Part shown: positions 27,401-35,652 of the stretch, in pieces
Layout: each line of letters begins with the position of its first letter
Position numbering within the stretch: position 1 is the first letter of the stretch
NCBI GenBank assembly: GCA_026981975.1
Contig: JALSHV010000025.1
Span: forward strand, 1-53,896
DNA length: 53,896 bases
Origin: Aquificaceae bacterium
Lineage (GTDB): Bacteria > Aquificota > Aquificia > Aquificales > Aquificaceae
Direction: 5' to 3'
Translations under genes and position numbers: made by a program
The notes under the pieces: model-generated
Databases searched by the model: none
What the model saw: the letters and a program-made list of their open reading frames with translations, nothing else
Told to the model about the DNA's origin: nothing

Positions 27401-28986
27401 TCAGACATTCACAGCCAGGAGTAACTCTCATATCTCCACCACCTCATCATGATATATACTCCATAGAAGACTTAGCCCAGCTGATTCACGACTTAAAACA
27501 AGCTAATCCACAAGCTAAGGTGTGTGTCAAGTTAGTTGCAGAATACGGTGTAGGAACTATTGCAGCAGGAGTGGCAAAAGCTTATGCCGACGTAGTGCAA
27601 ATAAGTGGAGCGGAAGGGGGAACAGGAGCTTCCCCTTACTCCTCTATAAAGAACGCGGGTAATTACTGGGAGATAGGGCTAATAGAAACTCAAAGACTTC
27701 TAATGGAGAATAATCTAAGGGATAAAGTAAGACTCAGAGTAGACGGAGCAATGAGAACCGGAAAAGACGTGATAATAGGCGCTCTGTTGGGAGCGGAGGA
27801 ATTCGGTTTCGGAACAGCTGCCATGATAGCGGAAGGTTGTGTTATGGCAAGAATGTGTCATCTTAACACGTGTCCAACGGGAGTAGCAACGCAAGATCCA
27901 AAATACAGAGCGAAATTCAAAGGGAAAGTAGAAAATGTTATGGCTTACTTCAGAGCGGTTGCCAGAGAAGTCCGGGAAATTTTAGCCGAAATGGGTTTTA
28001 GAAGTCTTGATGAAATTATAGGAAGAACAGATCTTATAGAAACCGTTGTGTATGAAGAATACCCCGGCTCTAAAAGAATAAAAGTATCTGATCTAATAGA
28101 TAGTTATCCAAGTGGAAAACCAAGGAAATGTGAAGTAGAGAGAAATGACAATCCAGCACCCAACTACAACGATGTTATTCTCAAGGAAGTGTTACCCTAC
28201 ATAGAAAGAGGAGAACCCTTTGAAGGAGAATACGAGATAAGAAACATACACAGAACCATACCCACTAAGTTGAGTTATTACATATCACTAAAATACAAAG
28301 ATGAAGGACTTCCTGAAGATACTATTAAGCTTACTTTCCGGGGAACTGCAGGGCAAAGCTTTGGAGCTTTTAACCACAGAGGAGTGACTCTGAAGCTAAT
28401 CGGTGATGCTAATGACTATGTAGGTAAGGGCATGTGGGGAGGTAAGATAATCCTTATTCCAAAGGGGATTGAAGAAAGTCACAAAAATGTAATAATGGGA
28501 AACACTTGTCTGTATGGAGCAATAGGAGGCAAACTCTTCGCTGCAGGAAGAGCGGGAGAGAGATTTGCCATAAGAAACAGCGGAGCTGTAGCAGTTGTTG
28601 AAGGAACAGGGCATCACTGTTGTGAATACATGACAGGAGGCATAGTAGTATCTCTCGGAGATGTAGGTTATAACGTAGGAGCGGGTATGACGGGAGGATA
28701 CGCTTATATTCTTGACGAAAGCAACACCCTTGAATACAAACTGAACTACGCTTACGTATACGCCAGAAGACTGGCTGTTTCTGAAGAAATAGAAGAACTG
28801 AGAAATCTTATAGAAATGCACTACAACCACACGGAAAGCCCCAGAGCTAAGGAAATTCTGGATAACTTTGACAGATTTCTAAAACTTTTTTGGAAAGTTA
28901 TTCCCTTAGAACAGTGTAAAAGAGATCCCCTTGGAGCGTCGGATCTTTGTGACGTTGAAATCCTCAAAGTGGAGGCGAAAAGATGA
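24481..28986 (+). CDS. gltB: Glutamate synthase, large (alpha) subunit type
   Basis: A 1501-residue enzyme with the full GltB order. The N-terminal class II amidotransferase has its nucleophile Cys9 in FDSCGVGF. A central domain precedes the FMN synthase barrel (EGGEDPKRYW, AEGGTGASPYSS), which carries the 3Fe-4S cysteines in CVMARMCHLNTCPTG. A C-terminal GxGxG beta-helix completes it (MTGGIVVSLGDVGYNVGAGM, cited in part). It transfers glutamine amide nitrogen to 2-oxoglutarate. Only eight residues precede Cys9 and would need removal. No gltD lies next to it, so a ferredoxin-dependent enzyme is plausible; such an enzyme has been characterised in Hydrogenobacter thermophilus. The electron donor cannot be read from sequence. 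Confidence 0.96.
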   Translation: MRLEEFDSCGVGFVCNIKGKASNQIVRWGIDAVKNLTHRGAIGGDGKTGDGAGILIQIPRRFFQRILDSLNYRVSHIDNLAVGVFFFYEDLEREVEEEFSQQGIKVIGWRDVPVDPEAVGASALKVMPVIKHLFLDMESIPVAEREIRLFFVRRTIEKKLGDDKVYIPSLSAENIVFKGMLVAPQLDKFYPDLREEDIESAYCMFHQRYSTNTLPNWRLAQPMRRSAHNGEINTIQGNRNWMLSLQNELEHEIFKGKEDLLKPLVSCEESDSASFDRIFELLCLVGFSPEHAVNMLIPPAWEHIPELPQEVRDFFEYQSLLMKPWDGPAAITFVYGNKIGAHLDRNGLRPARYILTGEDTLILGSEVGVVNLEGIKVEEKGRLGPGDTLVVDMKSGEVKKTEEILKEIASRKPYGEWLKENMVRLSQLTAKEKLKPPAEDPEKIRKQIAFGWTQEEIKNVIWHMAQTGKEPTFSMGDDTPLPPLSEKPKLLFRYFKQRFAQVTNPPIDPIRERIVMSLKMNLGYKRNFLKETPKHAKRLQIESPILLDYQIKAIEEQDKFKVVRIPICYPKDRSYNVVELQDMAGERRISELITDALYEEKPMNDLLMGVETLQRRVEEAVREGAEIIILSDRYINKYRVAIPSLLALSACVKHLGAKGLSTKVSFIVETGEARDTHQIACLIGYGASAVYPYLAYEVIRDLCNNGKLKMHYEEAVFNYKKALEEGLLKIMSKMGISTLNSYHGAQIFDTVCLNRDFVEKFFTGTPVTLEADGIEEIELSTLTRHRAAYEEEQPQLDYGGDMKFRKGGEFHAWSPHVVRALHRFLDTKDYSDYKEFSKLANSQHPTFIRHLLSYKKSDKPIPIDEVESEESILKRFVTGGMSLGALSPEAHEVIAEACNRLGMKSNSGEGGEDPKRYWTIKNSAIKQVASGRFGVTPTYLASAKDIEIKIAQGAKPGEGGQLPGHKVNEYIAKLRHSQPGVTLISPPPHHDIYSIEDLAQLIHDLKQANPQAKVCVKLVAEYGVGTIAAGVAKAYADVVQISGAEGGTGASPYSSIKNAGNYWEIGLIETQRLLMENNLRDKVRLRVDGAMRTGKDVIIGALLGAEEFGFGTAAMIAEGCVMARMCHLNTCPTGVATQDPKYRAKFKGKVENVMAYFRAVAREVREILAEMGFRSLDEIIGRTDLIETVVYEEYPGSKRIKVSDLIDSYPSGKPRKCEVERNDNPAPNYNDVILKEVLPYIERGEPFEGEYEIRNIHRTIPTKLSYYISLKYKDEGLPEDTIKLTFRGTAGQSFGAFNHRGVTLKLIGDANDYVGKGMWGGKIILIPKGIEESHKNVIMGNTCLYGAIGGKLFAAGRAGERFAIRNSGAVAVVEGTGHHCCEYMTGGIVVSLGDVGYNVGAGMTGGYAYILDESNTLEYKLNYAYVYARRLAVSEEIEELRNLIEMHYNHTESPRAKEILDNFDRFLKLFWKVIPLEQCKRDPLGASDLCDVEILKVEAKR

Positions 28987-29075
28987 AAAAACTCCGCTGT
29001 AAGTTAGAAAGTTTCCTTTTTAGATTATTCTGTGGAAGTAGTGTTTGTTATTTTTCAAATTTTAAGGATTCTTAG
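28983..29075 (+). CDS. Possible 30-residue protein coupled to gltB
   Basis: A short frame starts with the ATGA overlap at the gltB stop and has a good GGAGGCG site (28971-28977) at correct spacing. The product starts MKKLRCKLESFLFRLFC and ends NFKDS, with three cysteines and a basic N-terminus. It fills the 75-bp gap to the convergent gene and overlaps its end. It does not resemble GltD. It could be a real coupled micropeptide or chance; there is no homology evidence. Confidence 0.25.
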   Translation: MKKLRCKLESFLFRLFCGSSVCYFSNFKDS

Positions 29076-29934
29076 ACCTTTTTTCTAACAAATTCTTAAG
29101 GCTTTTAGAAATTTCTTTTACAAGGGGATTGAACTTATCCTTTAGGTTTAGAAGATACTCGTAAAGTTCTTCCGGCGGAATTTCCCAGTTTGTCATAAGT
29201 TTGTTTTTAAGCTTGATCATTTTCATTACGTCATCGGTGTAACTTTTCGGAATTACACCGAAGGATATCATCAGCACAAGGCAATCATCTGTGAATTTTT
29301 TTATACCGAACTTAGGAGCCAAGTGTCTACATATATCAAACAGTGAGTCGTAAGCCACTTGATAAAAGTATTTAGCCCTTTCATAATACATAGGTTTAGA
29401 AGAGAACTCTTCTTTTCCTTGGGAAAGGACAAAATCTATTCTTCTCACAGACTCTTTAACGTGTTTTGACTTTTCGTTAAGAAGATCAAAGTCAATTAAA
29501 AGGTAGTTGCCTGTTTCTCTTTTTATAAATTCAACCACCTCCCTAGCAAATTCTTTGAAAAGCCATATTTTATTTTTCAAAAACGTGTAAAGATCTAAGG
29601 GATTTGCTTGTTTTTTTAAATCGCGAAACTCAAAGTAAAAATTTATAAGATCTTCAAGTTGTTCGTAGAACTCCATACCAATGTATTCTCCTAATTTAAC
29701 AAGACAGTCCCGGGATTTAGTTTTTAGTCCAAGAACAGCAGATACATGCCTACATACCCTCATACAACTTTCCACCGCTAAGTTGAAATCTATCCTTACT
29801 CTGTCTTGAACCAACTTGTTCTCCGAAAACGTTTTCTCTGAAATGCTAAGATTTTTTTTAAGATCCTTATATGCTTTTTCCAAATTTTGAAATGCTTCCA
29901 GTATAAGGCTTATTTTAAAAGCTCTTTTCTCCAT
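29062..29934 (-). CDS. Tandem HepT-like (DUF86-like) protein lacking the ribonuclease motif
   Basis: A 290-residue helical protein (MEKRAFK start) that appears to hold two copies of a HepT-like fold, roughly residues 7-142 and 152-290. The copies align: VESCMRVCRHVSAVLGLK with YDSLFDICRHLAPKFGIK, then SRDCLVKLGEYIG with TDDCLVLMISFGV. HepT toxins carry an R-x4-6-H ribonuclease motif in this fold (FRN..VH). Here copy 1 reads FRDLKKQA and copy 2 LKNKLMTNW, so neither has the histidine. A fused, inactive pseudo-dimer is the best reading. No MntA-type nucleotidyltransferase antitoxin is adjacent. ATG 29988 is an alternative start; both lack strong ribosome binding sites. Family assignment is by eye and the function is unknown. 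Confidence 0.7.
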   Translation of the reverse strand: MEKRAFKISLILEAFQNLEKAYKDLKKNLSISEKTFSENKLVQDRVRIDFNLAVESCMRVCRHVSAVLGLKTKSRDCLVKLGEYIGMEFYEQLEDLINFYFEFRDLKKQANPLDLYTFLKNKIWLFKEFAREVVEFIKRETGNYLLIDFDLLNEKSKHVKESVRRIDFVLSQGKEEFSSKPMYYERAKYFYQVAYDSLFDICRHLAPKFGIKKFTDDCLVLMISFGVIPKSYTDDVMKMIKLKNKLMTNWEIPPEELYEYLLNLKDKFNPLVKEISKSLKNLLEKRSKNP

Positions 29935-29968
29935 GAGAATTCTTAAAAGTAAAAACTTAGAGCGAACA

Positions 29969-30018
29969 ATAACAATGACATCTAACATGGTGTTGTCATT
30001 GGAAGCTCTTATTGTTAT
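29969..30018. repeat. Nested inverted repeats between the HepT-like gene and clpC
   Basis: Two inverted repeats share the region: CAATGACA (29973-29980) with TGTCATTG (29994-30001), and ATAACAAT (29969-29976) with ATTGTTAT (30011-30018). The right arms overlap the proposed clpC -35 and -10. This is a likely operator. It does not match the CIRCE consensus (TTAGCACTC-N9-GAGTGCTAA). Confidence 0.55.
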
Positions 30019-30021
30019 CTT
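29993..30021 (+). promoter_or_regulatory. Probable clpC promoter
   Basis: TTGTCA (29993-29998), a 17-bp spacer and TATCTT (30016-30021) resemble a housekeeping sigma-70 promoter. The expected start near 30028 leaves a short leader with the GAGGT ribosome binding site before ATG 30045. The elements lie inside the inverted repeats. Confidence 0.5.
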
Positions 30022-30044
30022 ATAAACTCAAGTGAGGTTAAGAG

Positions 30045-32480
30045 ATGTTTGAAAAGTTTACAGAAAGAGCCAGACAGGTTATACTTCAAGCAAGGGAAGA
30101 AGCGCTTGATCTGGGACACAGCTATTTGGGAAGTGAGCATATTTTACTGGCGCTCATAAGGGAAGAAGACATACCCACGTTAGTCCTCTCCCGATTTGGA
30201 CTTACAGCTGAAAAGATAAGAAAAGCCATTATGGGGCAGATTAACAGAGGTTCTCACACAGGGGAAATTCTCTTTGCTCCCGATGCCAAGAGGGTAATTG
30301 AGTTTGCGGTGGAAGAAGCACGCATTCTTCACCATCAGTTTGTAGGTCCGGAGCATCTCCTTATAGGAATAGTCAGAGAAAAAACCGGACTTGGGGGAAG
30401 AATTCTGAGAGGTTTTGGCTTAGATGAATATTCTGTAAGAAGAGAAGTATTACAAATACTTGGAGAGTTACCTCCTCAGGAAAGTGTTAAATACGCCCCA
30501 ACTCCTAACTTGGATAGATTTTCAAGGGATCTTACTCAGATGGCAAGGGAGGGTAAACTGGATCCTGTAATAGGCAGAGAAAGAGAAATAGAAAGAGTTA
30601 TCCAAGTTCTTGTAAGACGCAGGAAAAATAACCCTGTTCTTTTGGGTGATCCGGGTGTGGGTAAAACCGCCATAGTAGAAGGTTTAGCTCAGAGGATAGC
30701 TGATAAAGAGGTTCCAGAACCTCTTTTTAACAAAAGAGTAGTCGCCTTAGATCTTGCTGCTCTTGTCGCTGGCACCAAATACAGGGGACAGTTTGAAGAA
30801 AGACTTAAGAATATCCTCAAGGAGCTTGAAAAAGCTCCTAACGTAATACTGTTTATTGATGAGATACACACACTTGTAGGTGCTGGATCGGCGGAAGGAT
30901 CCATAGACGCTTCTAATATGCTCAAGCCCGCCTTAGCAAGAGGAGAAATCCAAGTTATAGGAGCTACAACTCTTGACGAATACAGGAAATACATAGAAAA
31001 AGACGGCGCTCTTGAGAGAAGATTTCAGCCTGTTCTGGTAGATCCTCCTTCGGAAGAGGACACAATACGCATACTTTACGGTCTCAGGAGAAAGTTTGAA
31101 GAGTTTCACGGGGTTGAATATACTCCCGAATCCATAGAAAAGGCTGTTTCTCTTTCTGTCAAATACATAACCGACAGGAATCTTCCTGATAAAGCAATAG
31201 ACGTTGTTGACGAAGCAGGTGCGCTGGTTAAACTCAAAGCTATGGATCTACCGCCAGAACTTAAGGAGCTTGAAGAAAAGATCAAAGAACTGGAAAGGGA
31301 AAAGGAAAAAGCGGCTAATGAGCAAGATTACGAAAAAGCAGCCCGTATAAGAGATGAAGAGCTCAGATTAAGAGCTAAGTTTGAAAATCTCAAAACGCGC
31401 TGGAAACAGGAAATGGAGAAAAACAAACCTAAGGTTACAGCGGAGGATATGGCTGAGGTTGTTTCCCGATGGACGGGAATACCTGTAAAAAGAGTCCACG
31501 AAAGTGACATAGAAAAACTGTTGCACATAGAAGAAGAACTCAAGAAAAGAGTAATAGGACAGGATACCGCTATAGAAGCGGTTGCAAAGGCTATAAGAAG
31601 ATCAAGGGTAGGTCTTAAAGGCAGACACAGACCTATTGGAGTGTTTCTGTTCTTAGGACCTACTGGTGTTGGTAAAACCGAAACCGCAAAAGCGTTAGCG
31701 GAGTATCTTTTTGGAACGGAAGAGGCTCTTATCCGTTTTGACATGTCCGAGTATATGGAAAAGCATACAGTTTCAAGACTCATAGGCGCACCTCCGGGAT
31801 ACGTGGGATATGAAGAAGGAGGACAACTCACGGAAAAAGTGAGGAGAAGACCTTATTCTGTTCTACTTTTTGATGAAGTGGAAAAGGCACACCCAGATGT
31901 CTTTAACGTTTTCCTTCAGATCTTTGATGACGGAAGACTCACAGACGGACTTGGAAGAACCATAGATTTTTCCAATACCATTATAATTATGACCTCTAAT
32001 TTAGGTGCGCGAATGATAGTCCAAGGAGGATCTATGGGTTTTGAAAAGAAATTCGGAATGATAGATTTTGATCAGATGAAGAAAAACGTTTTGGATCAGG
32101 TAAAAAGAACATTTAATCCGGAATTTCTTAACAGATTGGACGAAGTTATAGTTTACAGACCCCTTGACAGGAAAGATGTGGAAAAGATCTTGGCTCTTCA
32201 GGTAAAAGAAGTGAACGAAAAACTTGAGGAATGGAATATAAAAGTCAAGCTTCACAAAAGCTTTGTAGATTGGATCATAGGTAAAGAGTATAAACCTGAA
32301 TTCGGTGCCAGAAGTCTCAAAAGGGCGCTTCAAAAACACGTTGAGGATCTATTGGCAGAAGAACTCATAAGAGGTTCTCTAAGAGAAGTAGATACGGTTG
32401 AGATAAAAGTTAGGAACAACAAACCCTATCTCAGACCTGTAAAGAAAAGGGAAAAACTTGAAGCAATCCTTAAAGACTGA
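30045..32480 (+). CDS. clpC: ClpC-type AAA+ unfoldase, ATPase subunit of Clp protease
   Basis: An 811-residue Hsp100 protein. The N-domain has two repeats ([31 protein letters not shown]). AAA-1 has Walker [10 protein letters not shown] and Walker [14 protein letters not shown]-like coiled segment follows ([16 protein letters not shown]), which separates ClpC from ClpA and ClpB. AAA-2 has [24 protein letters not shown] and sensor residues near [11 protein letters not shown], and the C-terminal D2 domain ends with [17 protein letters not shown]. It should unfold substrates for ClpP, which is not in this window. Its promoter region is shared with the divergent HepT-like gene. Confidence 0.95.
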   Translation: MFEKFTERARQVILQAREEALDLGHSYLGSEHILLALIREEDIPTLVLSRFGLTAEKIRKAIMGQINRGSHTGEILFAPDAKRVIEFAVEEARILHHQFVGPEHLLIGIVREKTGLGGRILRGFGLDEYSVRREVLQILGELPPQESVKYAPTPNLDRFSRDLTQMAREGKLDPVIGREREIERVIQVLVRRRKNNPVLLGDPGVGKTAIVEGLAQRIADKEVPEPLFNKRVVALDLAALVAGTKYRGQFEERLKNILKELEKAPNVILFIDEIHTLVGAGSAEGSIDASNMLKPALARGEIQVIGATTLDEYRKYIEKDGALERRFQPVLVDPPSEEDTIRILYGLRRKFEEFHGVEYTPESIEKAVSLSVKYITDRNLPDKAIDVVDEAGALVKLKAMDLPPELKELEEKIKELEREKEKAANEQDYEKAARIRDEELRLRAKFENLKTRWKQEMEKNKPKVTAEDMAEVVSRWTGIPVKRVHESDIEKLLHIEEELKKRVIGQDTAIEAVAKAIRRSRVGLKGRHRPIGVFLFLGPTGVGKTETAKALAEYLFGTEEALIRFDMSEYMEKHTVSRLIGAPPGYVGYEEGGQLTEKVRRRPYSVLLFDEVEKAHPDVFNVFLQIFDDGRLTDGLGRTIDFSNTIIIMTSNLGARMIVQGGSMGFEKKFGMIDFDQMKKNVLDQVKRTFNPEFLNRLDEVIVYRPLDRKDVEKILALQVKEVNEKLEEWNIKVKLHKSFVDWIIGKEYKPEFGARSLKRALQKHVEDLLAEELIRGSLREVDTVEIKVRNNKPYLRPVKKREKLEAILKD

Positions 32481-32491
32481 GCCATTGATGA

Positions 32492-32497
32492 TATAAT
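32492..32497 (+). promoter_or_regulatory. Putative -10 element for near-leaderless bamA mRNA
   Basis: A perfect TATAAT lies 9 nt before the bamA GTG in the 26-bp gap after clpC. No ribosome binding site is present. A weak TTAAAG sits 16 bp upstream. The predicted leader is about 3 nt. Confidence 0.45.
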
Positions 32498-32506
32498 ACC
32501 TTCTCC

Positions 32507-34846
32507 GTGATAAGATTTTCCCAAGTAATACTCCCGTTTTTTCTACTGTTGTTTTTTTCTTTATCCTTTGGGGAAAAGATAAACAGTATAAAAGTAGAGG
32601 GAAATAAATACGTTTCTGATGAACTTATAAAGGAATTACTTATTACAAAAGAAGGTTCGGATTTTTCTTTGGAACGTATAAGAGAAGATATAAGAAGGCT
32701 TTTCAAAACAGGATTCTTCAGAAAAATAGAAGTTCATAAATTAGAAGAGGAAAAAGGAATAAGTATTCTCTTCATAGTAGAGGATTTGCCCGTCATATAT
32801 AAAATAGAATTTGAAGGAAATGACGAGTTAAGTGATACGGATTTAGCAGATAAGTTAGGTATAGAAACGGAAGTGGGAAAGATAGACGTAGATGAGCTAA
32901 TAACGGGATATACTTCAAGTCCAGCGCTTGAGGAGAGATTGGAAATTCAGAGAAAATTAAAACTCGGAAGAGTTCTTTCTCAAAAAGAAATAGACGCTTT
33001 AGTAAGGAGAATAAAGGAAATATACAGAGAGGAAGGTTATCCAGAAGTTGAAGTAAGTTACAAAATAGTTCCAAAGAAGGGAGCTTCAAAATTAGTTTTC
33101 CTAATAAAAGAAGGGGAAGAAAGATACGTAGTAGATATAGTGTTTAAAGGCAATAAGACCTTTACAAAGGGGAAACTCAAAGAGCTTATGGAAACAGAAG
33201 ATAGAAACATATTTGTTCTAAGACTTAAACCTCCTTTTAGTGAGGAAATACTTAAAGACGATATTGAAAAAATCAAAGACTTTTACAAGAGGGAAGGTTT
33301 CCTTGAAGTTAAGGTAAATTACGAAGTAAAAAGAAGGAATGGCAGACATGATATTTTCATATACGTAGAAGAAGGAGAACGCTATAAGTTAAAGGCTCTG
33401 AAAATAAAAGGTAATACTCTATACGCCTACTCCGAACTGGTGGGTGACATTCTGGAAAAAAACAAGAAAAAAGGAGGATATTACAGACTTGATGTTATAG
33501 AACGTCTTGAAAGAAATATAAGAGACTTGTATGCGGAGATAGGATTTATAAATCTTCTGATAGAAAGGGAAGTTAAAGTAGATGCGGAAAGGAAAGAAAT
33601 TACTGTTGTTCTAAAGCTCAGAGAAGGAGAACCTGTCTATGTTAGAAAGGTGAAAATAGAAGGAAACTACGAAACGCGTGATTACGTTATAAGAAGGGAG
33701 CTTAGAGTTCAAGAACACGGACTTGTAATAAAAAAAGGGTTGCGGAGATCAAAAAGCAGAATAATGAATTTAGGATACTACGAAGATGTTCAAATACAAC
33801 CATTTCCAGTAGACGGAGAGAGATGGGATCTTCTTGTGAAAATAAGGGAACGCTTTACAGGTCAGTTCTCTGTAGGACTGTCTTACAACGAAATAACTAA
33901 GCTTTCCGCCTTCATATCTCTTCGTAAGGGAAATTTCTTGGGAACGGGAGACATAGTAGGACTTTCTGTAAGCTACGGATCTCAGTATAAGGACAACTCC
34001 GTCTCCTATACAGATAAATGGTTTCTCGGAATGCCTGTAGATCTTACTTGGTCCGTTTTTGATAGAAGAATAGAATACACCACTTACACAGTAGAGAGAA
34101 CAGGACTTAGCACTACCTTCTCAAGAGAATTTTGGGAATACTGGCGCTGGTCCGTAGGAGCCAGCTTTCAGAGAATAAAGTATTCGGATATATCCCCTAC
34201 CGCTTCCGCCTTTATCAGAAACCAAGAGGGAGTAAGAGAATCACGTAAGTTTATCTTCTCTATATCAAGGGATTCGCGGGATTACTTTTTGTTTCCCACA
34301 GAAGGCTCTTATTTTAAGCTGAGCTATGCGGTTGCTGTTCCCGTTTTGGGCGGGACTGAAAGATTTCATAAGGTAAGCTGGACGGGATCTAAATTTCTCA
34401 AAGATACTTACTTTGATACGGGACTGGTTTTTTCTTCAAAGTTAACTGTAGGTTTTGTAGAACCTTACGGTAATGAACAGGTTCCCTTGGACGAGAGATT
34501 TTTTGTAGGAGGCGACTTCACCATAAGGGGATACAGATACGGTATGGCGGGCGTGGTGGACAGAAACGGAGATCCCATAGGATCTACAAAAGAGCTGATT
34601 ATGAACTTTGAGCTGAGTTACAAACTTCATAAAATACTCTATTTAGCAGCCTTTTACGATACTGGGCTTGGTGCGAACAGATGGCAGGAGTTTTATCCCA
34701 ACAATTGGAGAGGTGGTTACGGTATAGGGATAAGATTCATTACACCCTTAGCTCCAATACGCCTTGACTGGGCTTGGAAAACCAAGAAGGTTAGAGGAGA
34801 TAGAGCAAACTCTCGTTTTCACTTTGTAATAGGCGGGTTTTTCTGA
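32507..34846 (+). CDS. bamA: Outer membrane protein assembly factor BamA
   Basis: A 779-residue protein starting with GTG, with a signal peptide (VILPFFLLLFFSLSFG) and POTRA repeats recognisable by their opening strands (INSIKVEGNKYVSDELI, IVFKGNKTFTKGKLKELM, KALKIKGNTLYAYSEL, VRKVKIEGNYETRDYVI). A 16-strand barrel follows (SVGLSYNEITKL onward) with the lid-loop motif FTIRGYRYG and a terminal strand ending in phenylalanine. It folds beta-barrel proteins into the outer membrane and confirms a diderm envelope. Other Bam subunits are not in this window. No Shine-Dalgarno is seen; a TATAAT element is close upstream. Confidence 0.95.
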   Translation: MIRFSQVILPFFLLLFFSLSFGEKINSIKVEGNKYVSDELIKELLITKEGSDFSLERIREDIRRLFKTGFFRKIEVHKLEEEKGISILFIVEDLPVIYKIEFEGNDELSDTDLADKLGIETEVGKIDVDELITGYTSSPALEERLEIQRKLKLGRVLSQKEIDALVRRIKEIYREEGYPEVEVSYKIVPKKGASKLVFLIKEGEERYVVDIVFKGNKTFTKGKLKELMETEDRNIFVLRLKPPFSEEILKDDIEKIKDFYKREGFLEVKVNYEVKRRNGRHDIFIYVEEGERYKLKALKIKGNTLYAYSELVGDILEKNKKKGGYYRLDVIERLERNIRDLYAEIGFINLLIEREVKVDAERKEITVVLKLREGEPVYVRKVKIEGNYETRDYVIRRELRVQEHGLVIKKGLRRSKSRIMNLGYYEDVQIQPFPVDGERWDLLVKIRERFTGQFSVGLSYNEITKLSAFISLRKGNFLGTGDIVGLSVSYGSQYKDNSVSYTDKWFLGMPVDLTWSVFDRRIEYTTYTVERTGLSTTFSREFWEYWRWSVGASFQRIKYSDISPTASAFIRNQEGVRESRKFIFSISRDSRDYFLFPTEGSYFKLSYAVAVPVLGGTERFHKVSWTGSKFLKDTYFDTGLVFSSKLTVGFVEPYGNEQVPLDERFFVGGDFTIRGYRYGMAGVVDRNGDPIGSTKELIMNFELSYKLHKILYLAAFYDTGLGANRWQEFYPNNWRGGYGIGIRFITPLAPIRLDWAWKTKKVRGDRANSRFHFVIGGFF

Positions 34847-34848
34847 AA

Positions 34849-35652
34849 ATGGTATCAGTTGTTTTAACTATAGCGGGTTCGGATAACAGCGGTGGAGCTG
34901 GTATTCAGGCAGATTTAAAAACCTTTACAGCTTTAGGAGCTTACGGTGTGAGCGCGGTTACAGCTTTAACAGTCCAAAGTGCGCGGGGAGTTCTGGAAAT
35001 CTATAGTGTCCCTTCAGATGCGGTTTTTAAACAGATAGAAGTTGTGGTTTCGGACTTCAGTATTAAAGCTGTTAAGATAGGTATGCTTTGGAAAGCTGAA
35101 ATTGTGGATATAGTATCACGTGCTGTTGAAGAGTTTAAACTTCCTAATGTGGTTCTTGATCCAGTTTTTAGCTCCACAAGCGGAACTCCTTTGTTGGAAA
35201 AAAAGGGTATATATCTTCTTAAAGAAAAATTACTACCTATGACTCGTGTTGTTACTCCGAATTTAAAGGAAGCGGAGATACTCTGCAATAGAAGAATCAC
35301 AAGCCGAAAGGATATGCTCAGATGTGCGGAGGAAATCCTAAACTACGGAGTTAATGCAGTTATAATTAAAGGTGGACACCTGAAAGGGAGGAAAACCGCG
35401 GATCTTCTTTTTGAAAGAAATAAAGGTTTCCAGTGGTTTGTTTCTGAAAAGATAAAAAGGAAAGTTCACGGAACAGGTTGTGCTTATTCTTCCGCTCTTG
35501 CTGTTTTTTTGAGTAAAGAATTCTCTTTAGCAGACGCTGCTTTCAAAGCTAAGCGATATGTGGAGGGAATTATTGAAAACAGTATATCCGCGGGAAAAGG
35601 TGAATTCCCCTATCACAGTTGGAATCTGAGAAGATGCACGGAAGACTTTTAA
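34849..35652 (+). CDS. thiD: Hydroxymethylpyrimidine / phosphomethylpyrimidine kinase
   Basis: A 267-residue ribokinase-fold enzyme. The N-terminus VVLTIAGSDNSGGAGIQADLK (cited in part) is the ThiD substrate-binding signature. KIGMLWKAEIV, VLDPVFSSTSGTPLL and the anion-hole motif KRKVHGTGCAYSSALA follow as expected. It phosphorylates HMP and then HMP-phosphate to give the pyrimidine precursor of thiamin diphosphate. It starts 2 bp after bamA, and the next gene begins inside its 3' end. No riboswitch space exists upstream, so thiamin control is not evident here. Confidence 0.95.
   Translation: MVSVVLTIAGSDNSGGAGIQADLKTFTALGAYGVSAVTALTVQSARGVLEIYSVPSDAVFKQIEVVVSDFSIKAVKIGMLWKAEIVDIVSRAVEEFKLPNVVLDPVFSSTSGTPLLEKKGIYLLKEKLLPMTRVVTPNLKEAEILCNRRITSRKDMLRCAEEILNYGVNAVIIKGGHLKGRKTADLLFERNKGFQWFVSEKIKRKVHGTGCAYSSALAVFLSKEFSLADAAFKAKRYVEGIIENSISAGKGEFPYHSWNLRRCTEDF

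Noticed and set aside
28987-29061. Intrinsic terminator after gltB
   Set aside because: No stable GC stem followed by a T-run could be found; the T-rich stretches lack a hairpin before them.
29935-30044. CIRCE/HrcA heat-shock operator at clpC
   Set aside because: The inverted repeats present do not match TTAGCACTC-N9-GAGTGCTAA in sequence or spacing.
29062-30044. An active HepT/MntA toxin-antitoxin pair
   Set aside because: No nucleotidyltransferase gene is adjacent and both ribonuclease motifs lack the histidine.
34820-34848. Thiamin (TPP) riboswitch before thiD
   Set aside because: Only 2 bp separate bamA and thiD, so there is no leader that could hold it.
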